Of a stretch of DNA of 64,000 bases, positions 37,844 through 45,412 are shown piece by piece. The translations under genes were made by a program, and so were the position numbers. The first letter of the stretch is position 1, and every line of letters begins with the position of its first letter. This DNA is from Parvibaculum lavamentivorans DS-1 (GTDB lineage Bacteria; Pseudomonadota; Alphaproteobacteria; Parvibaculales; Parvibaculaceae). The notes under the pieces were generated by a model. That model ran no database searches and had not been told where the DNA came from. It saw nothing but the letters and a program-made list of their open reading frames with translations. The DNA lies in the NCBI RefSeq assembly GCF_000017565.1, contig NC_009719.1, forward strand, positions 558,001-622,000, read 5' to 3'.

Positions 37844-40350
37844 GCCCGCGCGCGACTTATCGCATGCAGTTCCACAAGGATTTCACCTTCGCCGATGCGG
37901 AGAAGCTGATTCCCTATCTCGAGGATCTCGGGATCAGTCATCTCTACACCTCGCCCATCACGACGGCGCGTGCCGGCTCGATGCATGGATATGATGTCGT
38001 CGACCCGACCCGTATCAATCCGGAACTGGGCAGCGAGGATGATTTTCGTGCCCTCTCGCTCGCCTTGCGCAAGCGTGGGCTCGGCATCGTGATAGACATT
38101 GTGCCCAACCACATGGGCTTCGCGGGCGGCGCAAATGCTTGGTGGCAGGATGTTCTGGCTCACGGACGAAACAGCCGCTACGCCCGTTTCTTCGATATAG
38201 ACTGGCGGGAGAAGCTGCTGCTGCCGCTGCTCGGAGAGCCGTTTTCCGCCGCTCTCGAGAAGGGCGTTATCGAACTTCGAGAAGAAGACGGAGACTTCTT
38301 CTTTACTGCCTATGGCAAGAACCGCTTTCCTCTTAGGCCCGAAGATGCATCGGAGCTGGCGGACGACGCTCATGCGGCGTTTGCTCTTTACGATCCGAAG
38401 AGCGAAGCCGGACGGGACCGGCTGCGCACGCTTCACGACCGGCAGCATTATCGTCTTGCTTCGTGGCGGATTGCGAATGACGAACTGAACTGGCGCCGGT
38501 TTTTCACGATCACGGGCCTGGCCGGCATTCGCATCGAAGACCGGGAGGTGTTCGAAGAGACACATGCGCTCTATTTCCGTCTCTACGGAGAAGGGCTGAT
38601 CGATGGCGTCCGTATAGACCATGTCGACGGCCTTACAGATCCGATCGGCTATTGCAGGATGCTGAGGGAAAGGTTTGAGGGGATCGAACGTCCGGCAGGG
38701 CTGGCGCGGGAGCCCGCCTATATCGTCATCGAGAAAATTCTCGGTGCGGATGAAAAGCTTGGCAAGGACTGGGCCGTCGACGGCACGAGCGGTTACGACT
38801 TCATGGCGGAGGTTGCGGCGGTTCTGCATGCGCCCGAGGGGGAAGGGCCTCTCACTGCGCTATGGAGCGAAATGGGCGGCCGCCACAGCGATTTCGAAGC
38901 AGAGGAACTTCGCGCCCGGCAGGAAACGCTTTCCTGGCAGTTTGAAGGTCAGTTCAGCCGCTGCGTCGCGGCTTTTGCCACGCTCGCCCGAACCACGCCC
39001 GAGGCGGAGGAGATCACCGCCGGGATGTTACGCCGCGCCATCGAGCGGCTTCTGTGGGTTTTTCCGGTCTACCGGACCTATGGGACGGGAACCTCGGCAC
39101 CGGCAGGCGATGAAGAAATTCGTACCCTGGCACGAAAGCGCGTCGAGCCGTTTATCCCGCCGGGCGAAGGACAAGTTGTCGACATGGTGCTGGCGTGGCT
39201 GGCGGGTACTGGACCCGGGGACACGGATTGTGCGGCGGAGGCAGTGCGGCGCTTCCAGCAATTATCCGTGCCAATTGCCGCCAAGGCGGTGGAGGACACG
39301 GCCTTCTATCGCTATGGACGGCTGCTCTCGCGCAATGATGTGGGATTCGACGCGGGACAGTTCGCCTCGACGGTCGGGGAGTTTCATGCGTCTGCGGCGC
39401 GGCGGGCCAGGGATTTTCCGCACGCGATGCTGGCAACCGCAACTCACGACCACAAGCGCGGCGAAGACATTCGCGCGCGGCTGGCTGTGCTGAGTGAAAT
39501 TCCGGAGGAATGGCGCACGCGCGTGAGAGCCTGGCGCGAAATGAATGCACCGCTGAGCCGCAATCTGGCGTCACCCGATCTCTACATGCTCTACCAGACA
39601 TTGTTCGGCGCCTGGCCGGTGGGGCTCACCGCATCGGACGCGCCCGGCCTGGCGGCTTTTTCAGCCCGGGTGACGGCGTGGCAGGTCAAGGCGCTGCGGG
39701 AGGCGGAGCGCCGGTCGGCGTGGGAAGAGCCCGACGAGAGCTACGAAGCCTCCTGCAGGGAGTTGGTCGAGGCCTTGCTCGATCCGGTACGGTCGCGCGA
39801 TTTCCTCACGGACCTGACCGATTTTGTGGCATGGACCGAACCGGCAGCGCGCGCCAACAGCTTGGTGCAGGCCGCTCTTCACTACACGGTGCCCGGCGTA
39901 CCCGATCTCTATCAGGGGGCCGAACTGCCGGATTTGAGCCTGGTCGATCCCGATAATCGCCGTCCCGTCGACTATGCGGCACGCCGGGAGTTGATCGCGG
40001 GCGGCTCTACAGGCATTCAGTGGGCAGATGAGAAATTCGCGCTGATCGCGTCGCTTCTCGGCTATCGGCTGGAACATCCGGCACTGTTCGCGGGAGGCGA
40101 CTACAAGCCCGTGGTGGTATCCGGCCTGCGGTCTGAGAATGTTCTCGCCTTCCGCCGCAGGGGCGGAGGCAAGGAGCTCGTTTGCGCGGTCGCCCTCCGC
40201 TGTGCGAGTGCATTGGCCGGCAGAAAGAGCATTGCGGCGCCAGCCGAATTCTGGGGCGATACTGCGCTTGATCTGCCACCGCCGGAGGCGCGCCGCGCCT
40301 CCGAATTGTTCAGGGAAGGCCCGGTCTTCCTGTCGATACGTGATATCTGA
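37840..40350 (+). CDS. treY: Maltooligosyltrehalose synthase
   Basis: This 836-residue GH13 isomerase converts the reducing-end alpha-1,4 bond of malto-oligosaccharides to an alpha,alpha-1,1 bond, making the TreZ substrate. The N-terminus ATYRMQFHKDFTFADAEKLI and YTSPITTARAGSMHGYDVVDP are diagnostic. The catalytic segments are DGVRIDHVDGLTDP, IVIEKILGADEKL and ATHDHKRGEDIRARL, and the C-terminal QGAELPDLSLVDPDNRRPVDY is also typical. It is a little longer than many TreY proteins. The real start, ATG 37840, overlaps the malQ stop; an upstream in-frame ATG at 37750 lies inside malQ. It is the last glucan gene of the operon. Confidence 0.96.
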   Translation: MSPRATYRMQFHKDFTFADAEKLIPYLEDLGISHLYTSPITTARAGSMHGYDVVDPTRINPELGSEDDFRALSLALRKRGLGIVIDIVPNHMGFAGGANAWWQDVLAHGRNSRYARFFDIDWREKLLLPLLGEPFSAALEKGVIELREEDGDFFFTAYGKNRFPLRPEDASELADDAHAAFALYDPKSEAGRDRLRTLHDRQHYRLASWRIANDELNWRRFFTITGLAGIRIEDREVFEETHALYFRLYGEGLIDGVRIDHVDGLTDPIGYCRMLRERFEGIERPAGLAREPAYIVIEKILGADEKLGKDWAVDGTSGYDFMAEVAAVLHAPEGEGPLTALWSEMGGRHSDFEAEELRARQETLSWQFEGQFSRCVAAFATLARTTPEAEEITAGMLRRAIERLLWVFPVYRTYGTGTSAPAGDEEIRTLARKRVEPFIPPGEGQVVDMVLAWLAGTGPGDTDCAAEAVRRFQQLSVPIAAKAVEDTAFYRYGRLLSRNDVGFDAGQFASTVGEFHASAARRARDFPHAMLATATHDHKRGEDIRARLAVLSEIPEEWRTRVRAWREMNAPLSRNLASPDLYMLYQTLFGAWPVGLTASDAPGLAAFSARVTAWQVKALREAERRSAWEEPDESYEASCRELVEALLDPVRSRDFLTDLTDFVAWTEPAARANSLVQAALHYTVPGVPDLYQGAELPDLSLVDPDNRRPVDYAARRELIAGGSTGIQWADEKFALIASLLGYRLEHPALFAGGDYKPVVVSGLRSENVLAFRRRGGGKELVCAVALRCASALAGRKSIAAPAEFWGDTALDLPPPEARRASELFREGPVFLSIRDI

Positions 40351-40432
40351 GCGACTTGTGTCTCAAACTTATCCCCATCCACTTTCCTTCGGCGACACTG
40401 CCGCATCTCGATGCAGATAACAGGAGAGACGG

Positions 40433-40702
40433 ATGGCAGTGTTCTTTCAGGATAGCAACGCGAATGGCAGCTCCGATGCACTCGTTTGGCAGGGCGGCAC
40501 CGGTACGTTCTGGACATGGGGTGAGTTTGCAGGGGCGACGCTCTCCCTTGAGGCAAGTCCGGATGGAGAAAACTGGTTCATCGTCGGATCGCCGGGCGTT
40601 TTCTCGGAGAAAACGGTGAGTGGCTTTGCGCTCGGCCCGTGCAGGCTGCGCGTGACGATCGAAGGCGCGGGCGAGGAAACGCGTATCTCCGCTGTGGTGT
40701 GA
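40433..40702 (+). CDS. Unrecognised 89-residue protein after treY
   Basis: This small protein starts MAVFFQDSNANGSSDALVW, then has alternating strands: GTGTFWTWGEFAGATLSLEAS, PDGENWFIVGSPG, VSGFALGPCRLRVTIEGAG and a final TRISAVV. The pattern suggests a compact beta-sandwich with no signal peptide or membrane segment. I do not recognise the family. Aromatic residues clustered in the WTWGEF stretch could bind sugars, but similar small beta domains also occur in phage structural proteins. AGGAGAG is well spaced before the ATG, supporting a real gene. It follows treY after 82 bases on the same strand and may be an operon tail gene. Confidence 0.7.
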   Translation: MAVFFQDSNANGSSDALVWQGGTGTFWTWGEFAGATLSLEASPDGENWFIVGSPGVFSEKTVSGFALGPCRLRVTIEGAGEETRISAVV

Positions 40703-40727
40703 CACCCGGCAAAGATACGCGATCTGC

Positions 40728-41513
40728 TCAGCGCCGGCCGGCGAAGGGATGCGTGCTGGAAAGGCCGCCATCGACGGCAATCGCCTGACCGTTGACATAG
40801 GAGGCATCGTCGCTGGCAAGGAAGAGGGCAGCTTGCGCGATTTCCGGCGGCAGGCCATATCGCTTCAGCGGGTTCAACTGGCCAATCCTGTCTTCCGAGC
40901 CTCTTGCTCTCGCGCCGTCGAATATGGGTTTCGTCATGCCTGTTTCGATGAGCCCCGGACAGATGGCATTCACGCGAACGCCGGTGCCGTAAAACTCGTT
41001 GGCGGTGGTTTGGACGAGGCTCACGACACCGGCTTTGCTGGCGCTGTAAGGCGTGCCGCCCGCATTGGCGCGCAGGCCGGCAACAGATGCCGTGCAGATG
41101 ATCGAGCCGTGGCCCTGGCGGATCATGTGGGGACTGGCATATTTGATCGCGAGGAACGGGCCGATCAGGTTGATCGCCAGTATCTCTTGCCAGTAGCCGA
41201 CAGTCTGTTCCTGCAGCGGAACGAGGCCGCCGCTGATGCCGGCATTGGCATAGAGGACGTCGAGGCCGCCATATTCGGCTATGCAATGTTCAACAAAGGC
41301 TTTGACGGCGGTTTCGTCGCTGACATCGGCGGCGACGGACGAAACCGTGCCGCCTTCCTTGCGGATCAGGGCGGCGGTCTCGTCCACGGCATCTTCCGCG
41401 CGGTCGACGGCGACGACCTGAGCGCCCTCATGCGCAAATAAACGGGCGCTGGCCCGGCCTATGCCGCTGCCAGCGCCCGTAACGATTGCGCGCTTTCCCG
41501 ATAGTCTTCCCAT
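40728..41513 (-). CDS. Short-chain dehydrogenase/reductase
   Basis: This 261-residue classical SDR has the NAD(P) glycine motif [12 protein letters not shown], then [10 protein letters not shown], the catalytic Ser within [11 protein letters not shown] and the YSASK Tyr-Lys pair (residues about 155-159). It ends in the substrate-loop region and [15 protein letters not shown]. An acidic residue after the second strand (VAVDRAED) suggests NAD rather than NADP preference. Substrate unknown. GGGAG lies eight bases before the ATG at 41513. It converges on the small gene downstream of treY, with 25 bases between stops. Confidence 0.92.
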   Translation of the reverse strand: MGRLSGKRAIVTGAGSGIGRASARLFAHEGAQVVAVDRAEDAVDETAALIRKEGGTVSSVAADVSDETAVKAFVEHCIAEYGGLDVLYANAGISGGLVPLQEQTVGYWQEILAINLIGPFLAIKYASPHMIRQGHGSIICTASVAGLRANAGGTPYSASKAGVVSLVQTTANEFYGTGVRVNAICPGLIETGMTKPIFDGARARGSEDRIGQLNPLKRYGLPPEIAQAALFLASDDASYVNGQAIAVDGGLSSTHPFAGRR

Positions 41514-41587
41514 TTCGTTGCTCCCTCAGGCGTTATTCTGATGGCGCAACTCTAAGGGCTAAGACGGGAAGGGAACAGGCGAAAGCG

Positions 41588-41947
41588 TCAGAAGCCTTTT
41601 CCTTCGGAGACCGCCCATTTGACTTCACCCTGGGCACCCTCGATGACGCCGGAGCTGCCAACGGCCGGTGCTTCCTCAATGGGGGCGGTGCAGTTTTCCG
41701 GCGCATCGCCGACCTTGGTGCAGATCGTATTGTCCGCGACGCGCCAGTTGCCCGCTATCTCCGCGCCGTCCGCGCCCTGAACAAGGACGTTCGAGGTGTC
41801 GGGATAGAAAATCTTGGTGACGGTGCCGTCAGCGGCCGTCAGCGTGACGGTGTTGCCGACAAGACCGGCGCCGACATCGGCCGAGGCCTGTCCGGCGAAC
41901 GCAAATGCAGAAATGCCCAGAGCGGCGGCAAGAACGAGTTTCTTCAT
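41588..41947 (-). CDS. Small secreted protein of unknown function
   Basis: This 119-residue protein has a textbook Sec signal, MKKLVLAAALGISAFAFAG, ending QASA before DVGAGLVG. The mature part has the pattern GNTVTLTAADGTVTKIFY, then GAEIAGNWRVADNTICTKV and ENC. The two cysteines could form a disulphide in the periplasm. A glycine-Trp-Arg-Val...Cys arrangement is seen in several uncharacterised alphaproteobacterial secreted proteins. I do not name a family. GGAGGGG lies before ATG 41947; the longer frame would place a basic leader before the signal peptide and is rejected. Confidence 0.8.
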   Translation of the reverse strand: MKKLVLAAALGISAFAFAGQASADVGAGLVGNTVTLTAADGTVTKIFYPDTSNVLVQGADGAEIAGNWRVADNTICTKVGDAPENCTAPIEEAPAVGSSGVIEGAQGEVKWAVSEGKGF

Positions 41948-42040
41948 GGATCCCCTCCCAAATATATCCAATGCGGTGAAGGGCTTTCCCTTCACCGTTA
42001 ACCAAACTCTACATGCCTTCGCCCGCCGCGCAAGGTGCTG

Positions 42041-42292
42041 CTAACGGCGAAAACCGGGAGGCTTGAGAAGAAAGATGACGAGCCAAATGGGAATGAGGAC
42101 CATTGCCCCCAGCAGGAAGTGAGGCAAAGCCCATCCGATCCCATCGCGAACGAAAGCGAGGACGGCCTCAGGCGTGAACCCGACATCCTGGAGCACCTGC
42201 TCGGCTGTGATGTCGAACGCATTGAGCAGGGCGCCGACGGCCACCGCTCCGATGAAGAATTTTACCAGCGTCGACAAGACGTGTTGAATCAT
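42041..42292 (-). CDS. Small two-helix membrane protein, DUF6460-like
   Basis: This 83-residue protein starts MIQHVLSTLVKFFIGAVAVGALLNAFDI and ends HFLLGAMVLIPIWLVIFLLKPPGFRR, so two transmembrane helices flank a loop of about 30 residues. The second helix, with LLGA-V-IPIWL, resembles the DUF6460 family as I remember it; that match is from memory and moderate. ATG 42292 is chosen because the first helix begins there, whereas the longer frame up to 42400 adds a low-complexity leader. Function unknown. It is divergent from the cupin gene. Confidence 0.68.
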   Translation of the reverse strand: MIQHVLSTLVKFFIGAVAVGALLNAFDITAEQVLQDVGFTPEAVLAFVRDGIGWALPHFLLGAMVLIPIWLVIFLLKPPGFRR

Positions 42293-42389
42293 GAATGCGT
42301 CGCCCGTCCCCGACGAATCAGTAAAAGCCAGTGTAGACGGGAGCGGCGTAGGGCACAAAGGCCCGAAAAAGCCGTGAGGAGGACTGAAG

Positions 42390-42902
42390 ATGCCGGCCAA
42401 TGATGGAAAAGAGACCGGGGCGGGGCTTCCGGCGGGGAAAAGCCTGTTTTACGACGCCGCTCGCATCGCCGGTCTGGCGGAAAAGGTCGTGGTGCACCAG
42501 TTCAACCCGAATGCCGTGCGCCATACGCGCTCCCTTGGCGATATGGCGGGCCTCGAGGATGTCGGCGTCCATGTCGTCCGCGTGGAGCCGGGCCGCGACA
42601 CGACGGAGCACCATTTCCATGGACAGGACGAGGAATTCCTCTTCATCCTCTCGGGCCGGGCACTGGCAACCATCGGCGATGATACGTTCGGGGTGGGGCC
42701 GGGAGATTTCATGGCCTTCCCGAAGAATTCGCCCGCGCATTCCATGCATGTGCCGGAAGACGCCAAGGAGGACCTTGTCTACCTGATGGGCGGAACACGG
42801 TCGCCTATCGACGTCTGCACCTATCCTCGTCTTGCGCGGCGCATGTATCGGGTCGACGGCGTGAAGGAATACGCCGACCTCGGCGATTTCAGGAAGGTCT
42901 GA
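42390..42902 (+). CDS. Cupin-domain protein
   Basis: This 170-residue single-cupin protein has the conserved metal-binding motif 1, HHFHGQDEEFLFILSGRA (His, His and Glu of the usual G-x5-H-x-H-x3-E layout), followed by IGDDTFGVGPGDFMAFPKNSPAHSM. That carries the second-motif histidine in PAHSM. The flanking sequence, AEKVVVHQFNPNAVRHTRSLG, is typical of uncharacterised cupins that may bind a sugar or act as isomerases. No partner enzyme lies beside it. ATG 42390 follows a GAGGAGGACTGAAG ribosome-binding site. Substrate unknown. Confidence 0.88.
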   Translation: MPANDGKETGAGLPAGKSLFYDAARIAGLAEKVVVHQFNPNAVRHTRSLGDMAGLEDVGVHVVRVEPGRDTTEHHFHGQDEEFLFILSGRALATIGDDTFGVGPGDFMAFPKNSPAHSMHVPEDAKEDLVYLMGGTRSPIDVCTYPRLARRMYRVDGVKEYADLGDFRKV

Positions 42903-42905
42903 GCG

Positions 42906-44939
42906 CTAGCGGCCGAAGAGCTGCTTCAATGCATCCTCGGCGCTTGGCTTGGTTTCTTCTTGTGATCCTCCGGTATCGGCGCCTTCGGCCGGAGCGCCGC
43001 CTCCGGGCTCGCCCATCAGGCCCTTAAGGAGCGACTTGCCGCCGTCTTCCTTGATCGACTTGATCGTGTTGCCGATATTCTCGCGGTTCTCAATCATGGA
43101 CTTGAGGTCGGGCGTAAAACGCGGTTTTGCCCATGGACCGGAAATGATGATCGGCACTTCGATGCCCGCGACATCCGTCTTGCCGCCTTGCCCTTCGAGA
43201 GAAGCGGCGATCTTAGGCTCGACACGGTAGTTGAGAGTCTTCTCAAGAATATTCGCGGTGCCCGCGCCCGATATGCGAATAAGCGGCGAGAGCAGCTTCA
43301 GATCATTGTTGCTCAACACGCCGTTGCTGATGGTGAAGGTGCCGCCCAGTTCGGAAAAATCTGTATCCTGAGTCCCGCCGGCCTGCCAGCCGCTCGTCGC
43401 CGCGCTCAGCACGGTGCGGGTAAGCTGTGCGAGATTGACGCCCTTGATCTTGCCATTGGTGAACTTCACCGCGCCGTTGCCGCCAAGCGCCGCGACCATA
43501 TCCCGCTGGCTGCGGCCGGAAGTGGCGAGAGAGAAATTGACGGCGGTGGTGCCCTGCAGCCGGGAGAAATCCGCCGCGTCGGTCAGCAGCGGTTCGGCGG
43601 CGACGCCGGACAACCGGAAGTCAGCCTTCAGCTGCGGTGTATTCCCCGCTCCGTTCAATGTGAGTACGCCGGAGCCGCGCCCCTCATAGAGATCGAGCTG
43701 GGTGAGATTGGCCGTGAGGACGCCATTGGCGAGCTTGAGGTTGAGCACGCTTTCGCCAATCGTGATTTTTTGAAAAAGGATCTGCTGGGTCGAGAATGCA
43801 AAATCCGCATCGATTGCCTTGAGGCCCGACATGTCGATTGGCTCAGTGCTCCAGTCTGCCCCGCCGGCACTTCCGCCTGCATCGCCACCGCCGCCACCAC
43901 CGCCGCCGGACTTCCCTTCGGCAAGATAGGTGTTCACATCGATCTTATCGACGGCAAGATTGCCTTTGACATAGGGGCGCGCGCCGCCTGTGCGGAAGAT
44001 GAGATTGCCCGTGGCGTTCATCCCGTCAAAGCCGACACGTGCATCGGAGAACCGGTACTCGTTGCCGCCGCCGCTTGCCTTGCCTTCGACCGAAAGTGCG
44101 CCAAAGCCGTCGCCGGCGGGCAGCGGGCTGCCGCTCCAGGCGGCGAGCTCGCGCACCGAAGGCACATTGAGGTCGACCTCACCAGCGAACGCCAGGCCAT
44201 CAAGCGGCTTCACTGTGCCGGAGTAGGAGGCATCGACCTTGGGGGCCGAGATTGTAAGCGCGACGGGCGTTTCGCCGCCTTCGGTCAGCGCGCGCGGGCG
44301 ATCCGCACGCAGATCGATGCCGATTTCGTCGCCATTCCACACAAGGGAGCCATTGGCGATGAACGGATCGTCGAGGCCCGGAAGCGCCAGGTCCATGTTC
44401 ACACGCTCCGCCGCATAGCTCGCGCCGGTCTGGGCATTGCGATAGGTCGCGGTTCCGTTCCTGACGGAGACGTCGCCGAGGCGCACGCCGCCAAGAGAAG
44501 ACCCGCCTCCGTCTTCTGTGGCAGCGGAGCTCTCGGGCGCGGCCGCCTGCGCTGCCTCGAATTGCCAGTTCGGCGTTCCGTCCCGTCGCACCTCAAGATG
44601 GATGACCGGATCGACCAGCGAGAAACTGTCGATCTCTATATTGCCACTGAAAAGCGGCATCAGCTTCAGCGCCGCCCGCATTTCCTTCATTGAGGCCATT
44701 TCGGGCTCGCGCGCCCATGAGGCATTCGAGAAGCCGACATTCTCGAGCGAGACAGCGATATTGGGGAAGAAGGAAAGTCCGATGTCGCCGTCTATGCGGA
44801 GATCCCGGCCTGTCTGCTGTTTAACCGTTGCAATGACCTGATTTTTGTAGGTCTCCATCGGAATGAGCATCGGCACGGCGACGATGACAGCGACAAGAAC
44901 AAGAATGAGACCGACAATTATCGCAATCAGGCGGGACAT
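42906..44939 (-). CDS. AsmA-family envelope protein
   Basis: This 677-residue protein is anchored by one N-terminal helix (SRLIAIIVGLILVLVAVIVAV) with the bulk in the periplasm. The AsmA start is clear in GRDLRIDGDIGLSFFPNIAVSLENVGFSNA. The AsmA C-terminal module is seen in VNFSLATSGRSQRDMVAALGGNGAVKFTNGKIKGVNLAQ and IRISGAGTANILEKTLNYRVEPKI (both split). A Gly/Ser-rich linker with a run of glycines lies near residues 350-365. AsmA proteins are thought to move lipids to the outer membrane and affect its assembly. ATG 44939 has GGAGAG upstream. It is convergent with the cupin gene, with only a few bases between stops. Confidence 0.92.
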   Translation of the reverse strand: MSRLIAIIVGLILVLVAVIVAVPMLIPMETYKNQVIATVKQQTGRDLRIDGDIGLSFFPNIAVSLENVGFSNASWAREPEMASMKEMRAALKLMPLFSGNIEIDSFSLVDPVIHLEVRRDGTPNWQFEAAQAAAPESSAATEDGGGSSLGGVRLGDVSVRNGTATYRNAQTGASYAAERVNMDLALPGLDDPFIANGSLVWNGDEIGIDLRADRPRALTEGGETPVALTISAPKVDASYSGTVKPLDGLAFAGEVDLNVPSVRELAAWSGSPLPAGDGFGALSVEGKASGGGNEYRFSDARVGFDGMNATGNLIFRTGGARPYVKGNLAVDKIDVNTYLAEGKSGGGGGGGGDAGGSAGGADWSTEPIDMSGLKAIDADFAFSTQQILFQKITIGESVLNLKLANGVLTANLTQLDLYEGRGSGVLTLNGAGNTPQLKADFRLSGVAAEPLLTDAADFSRLQGTTAVNFSLATSGRSQRDMVAALGGNGAVKFTNGKIKGVNLAQLTRTVLSAATSGWQAGGTQDTDFSELGGTFTISNGVLSNNDLKLLSPLIRISGAGTANILEKTLNYRVEPKIAASLEGQGGKTDVAGIEVPIIISGPWAKPRFTPDLKSMIENRENIGNTIKSIKEDGGKSLLKGLMGEPGGGAPAEGADTGGSQEETKPSAEDALKQLFGR

Positions 44940-44984
44940 GAATGTCTCTCCAGGAATGTGAGCCTGTAGCTTGGTGCGCCACAT

Positions 44985-45024
44985 ATTTTCGGGCGATTCT
45001 GGATAAGAAATATGGCCCGAAAAT
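44985..45024. repeat. Perfect 10-bp inverted repeat upstream of the AsmA gene
   Basis: Arms ATTTTCGGGC (44985-44994) and GCCCGAAAAT (45015-45024) are separated by 20 bases. The repeat begins 45 bases upstream of the AsmA start codon. It could be a paired regulator site or a transcript hairpin. No homologous site was noticed elsewhere in the window. Confidence 0.6.
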
Positions 45025-45176
45025 GATGCCGGCTGAGCATAGCAGAGCGAGGTTCGGAGGAAATGCCGGAGCTTGCTATTCCCTTTGATGGAAAAACTGT
45101 GTAAAAACGCCTTCGTTCAGTGTACGGGCAGCAAGACTGTCCGGTTTTTCAAACTTCAGCGAGAAAGGGGAAGCGA

Positions 45177-45227
45177 ATGCAAGTCGTATCAATGCCTTCA
45201 TGTTCGTGTTCTCCGGGTTTCCGCTGA
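45177..45227 (+). CDS. Possible leader peptide of the ABC exporter
   Basis: A 16-codon frame, MQVVSMPSCSCSPGFR, is preceded by AGGGGAAG at ideal spacing. It ends 12 bases before a hairpin (GCCCGG, 9-base loop, CCGGGC, 45240-45260) followed by GTTTTCC. The arrangement resembles a translated leader with attenuator. The two close cysteines are notable. It is too short to be judged by coding statistics, so this remains a hypothesis. Confidence 0.3.
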   Translation: MQVVSMPSCSCSPGFR

Positions 45228-45412
45228 GCTGAGCGCTTAGCCCGGATCATTCTGCCGGGCGTTTTCCTGCCGAAAATCTGCCGCTGTCCTGTCCTCGCGC
45301 CAGGCTTCGAAGCACCACGGCAATCCCGGTTTTCTTTGACAGGGACAGTGCCCGCGCGCCTGTCCAGTTCCATAAGGTACCGCAAAGGCGCATCGCCGGC
45401 GGTCATGTCGCT

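Larger units (their letters stand above)
44940..45412. other. Non-coding control region between asmA-like gene and ABC exporter
   Basis: About 470 bases separate two divergent genes. I see a 10+10 inverted repeat at 44985-45024, a possible short leader ORF at 45177-45227 and a hairpin with a short T-run at 45240-45265. An 85-codon frame on the minus strand (45149-45406) has atypical composition and no ribosome-binding site, so I do not call it. Promoters for both flanking genes must lie here. Confidence 0.6.

Noticed and set aside
45149-45406. 85-codon minus-strand frame in the AsmA-ABC gap
   Set aside because: Low-complexity basic composition, no ribosome-binding site, and it would cover the divergent promoters.
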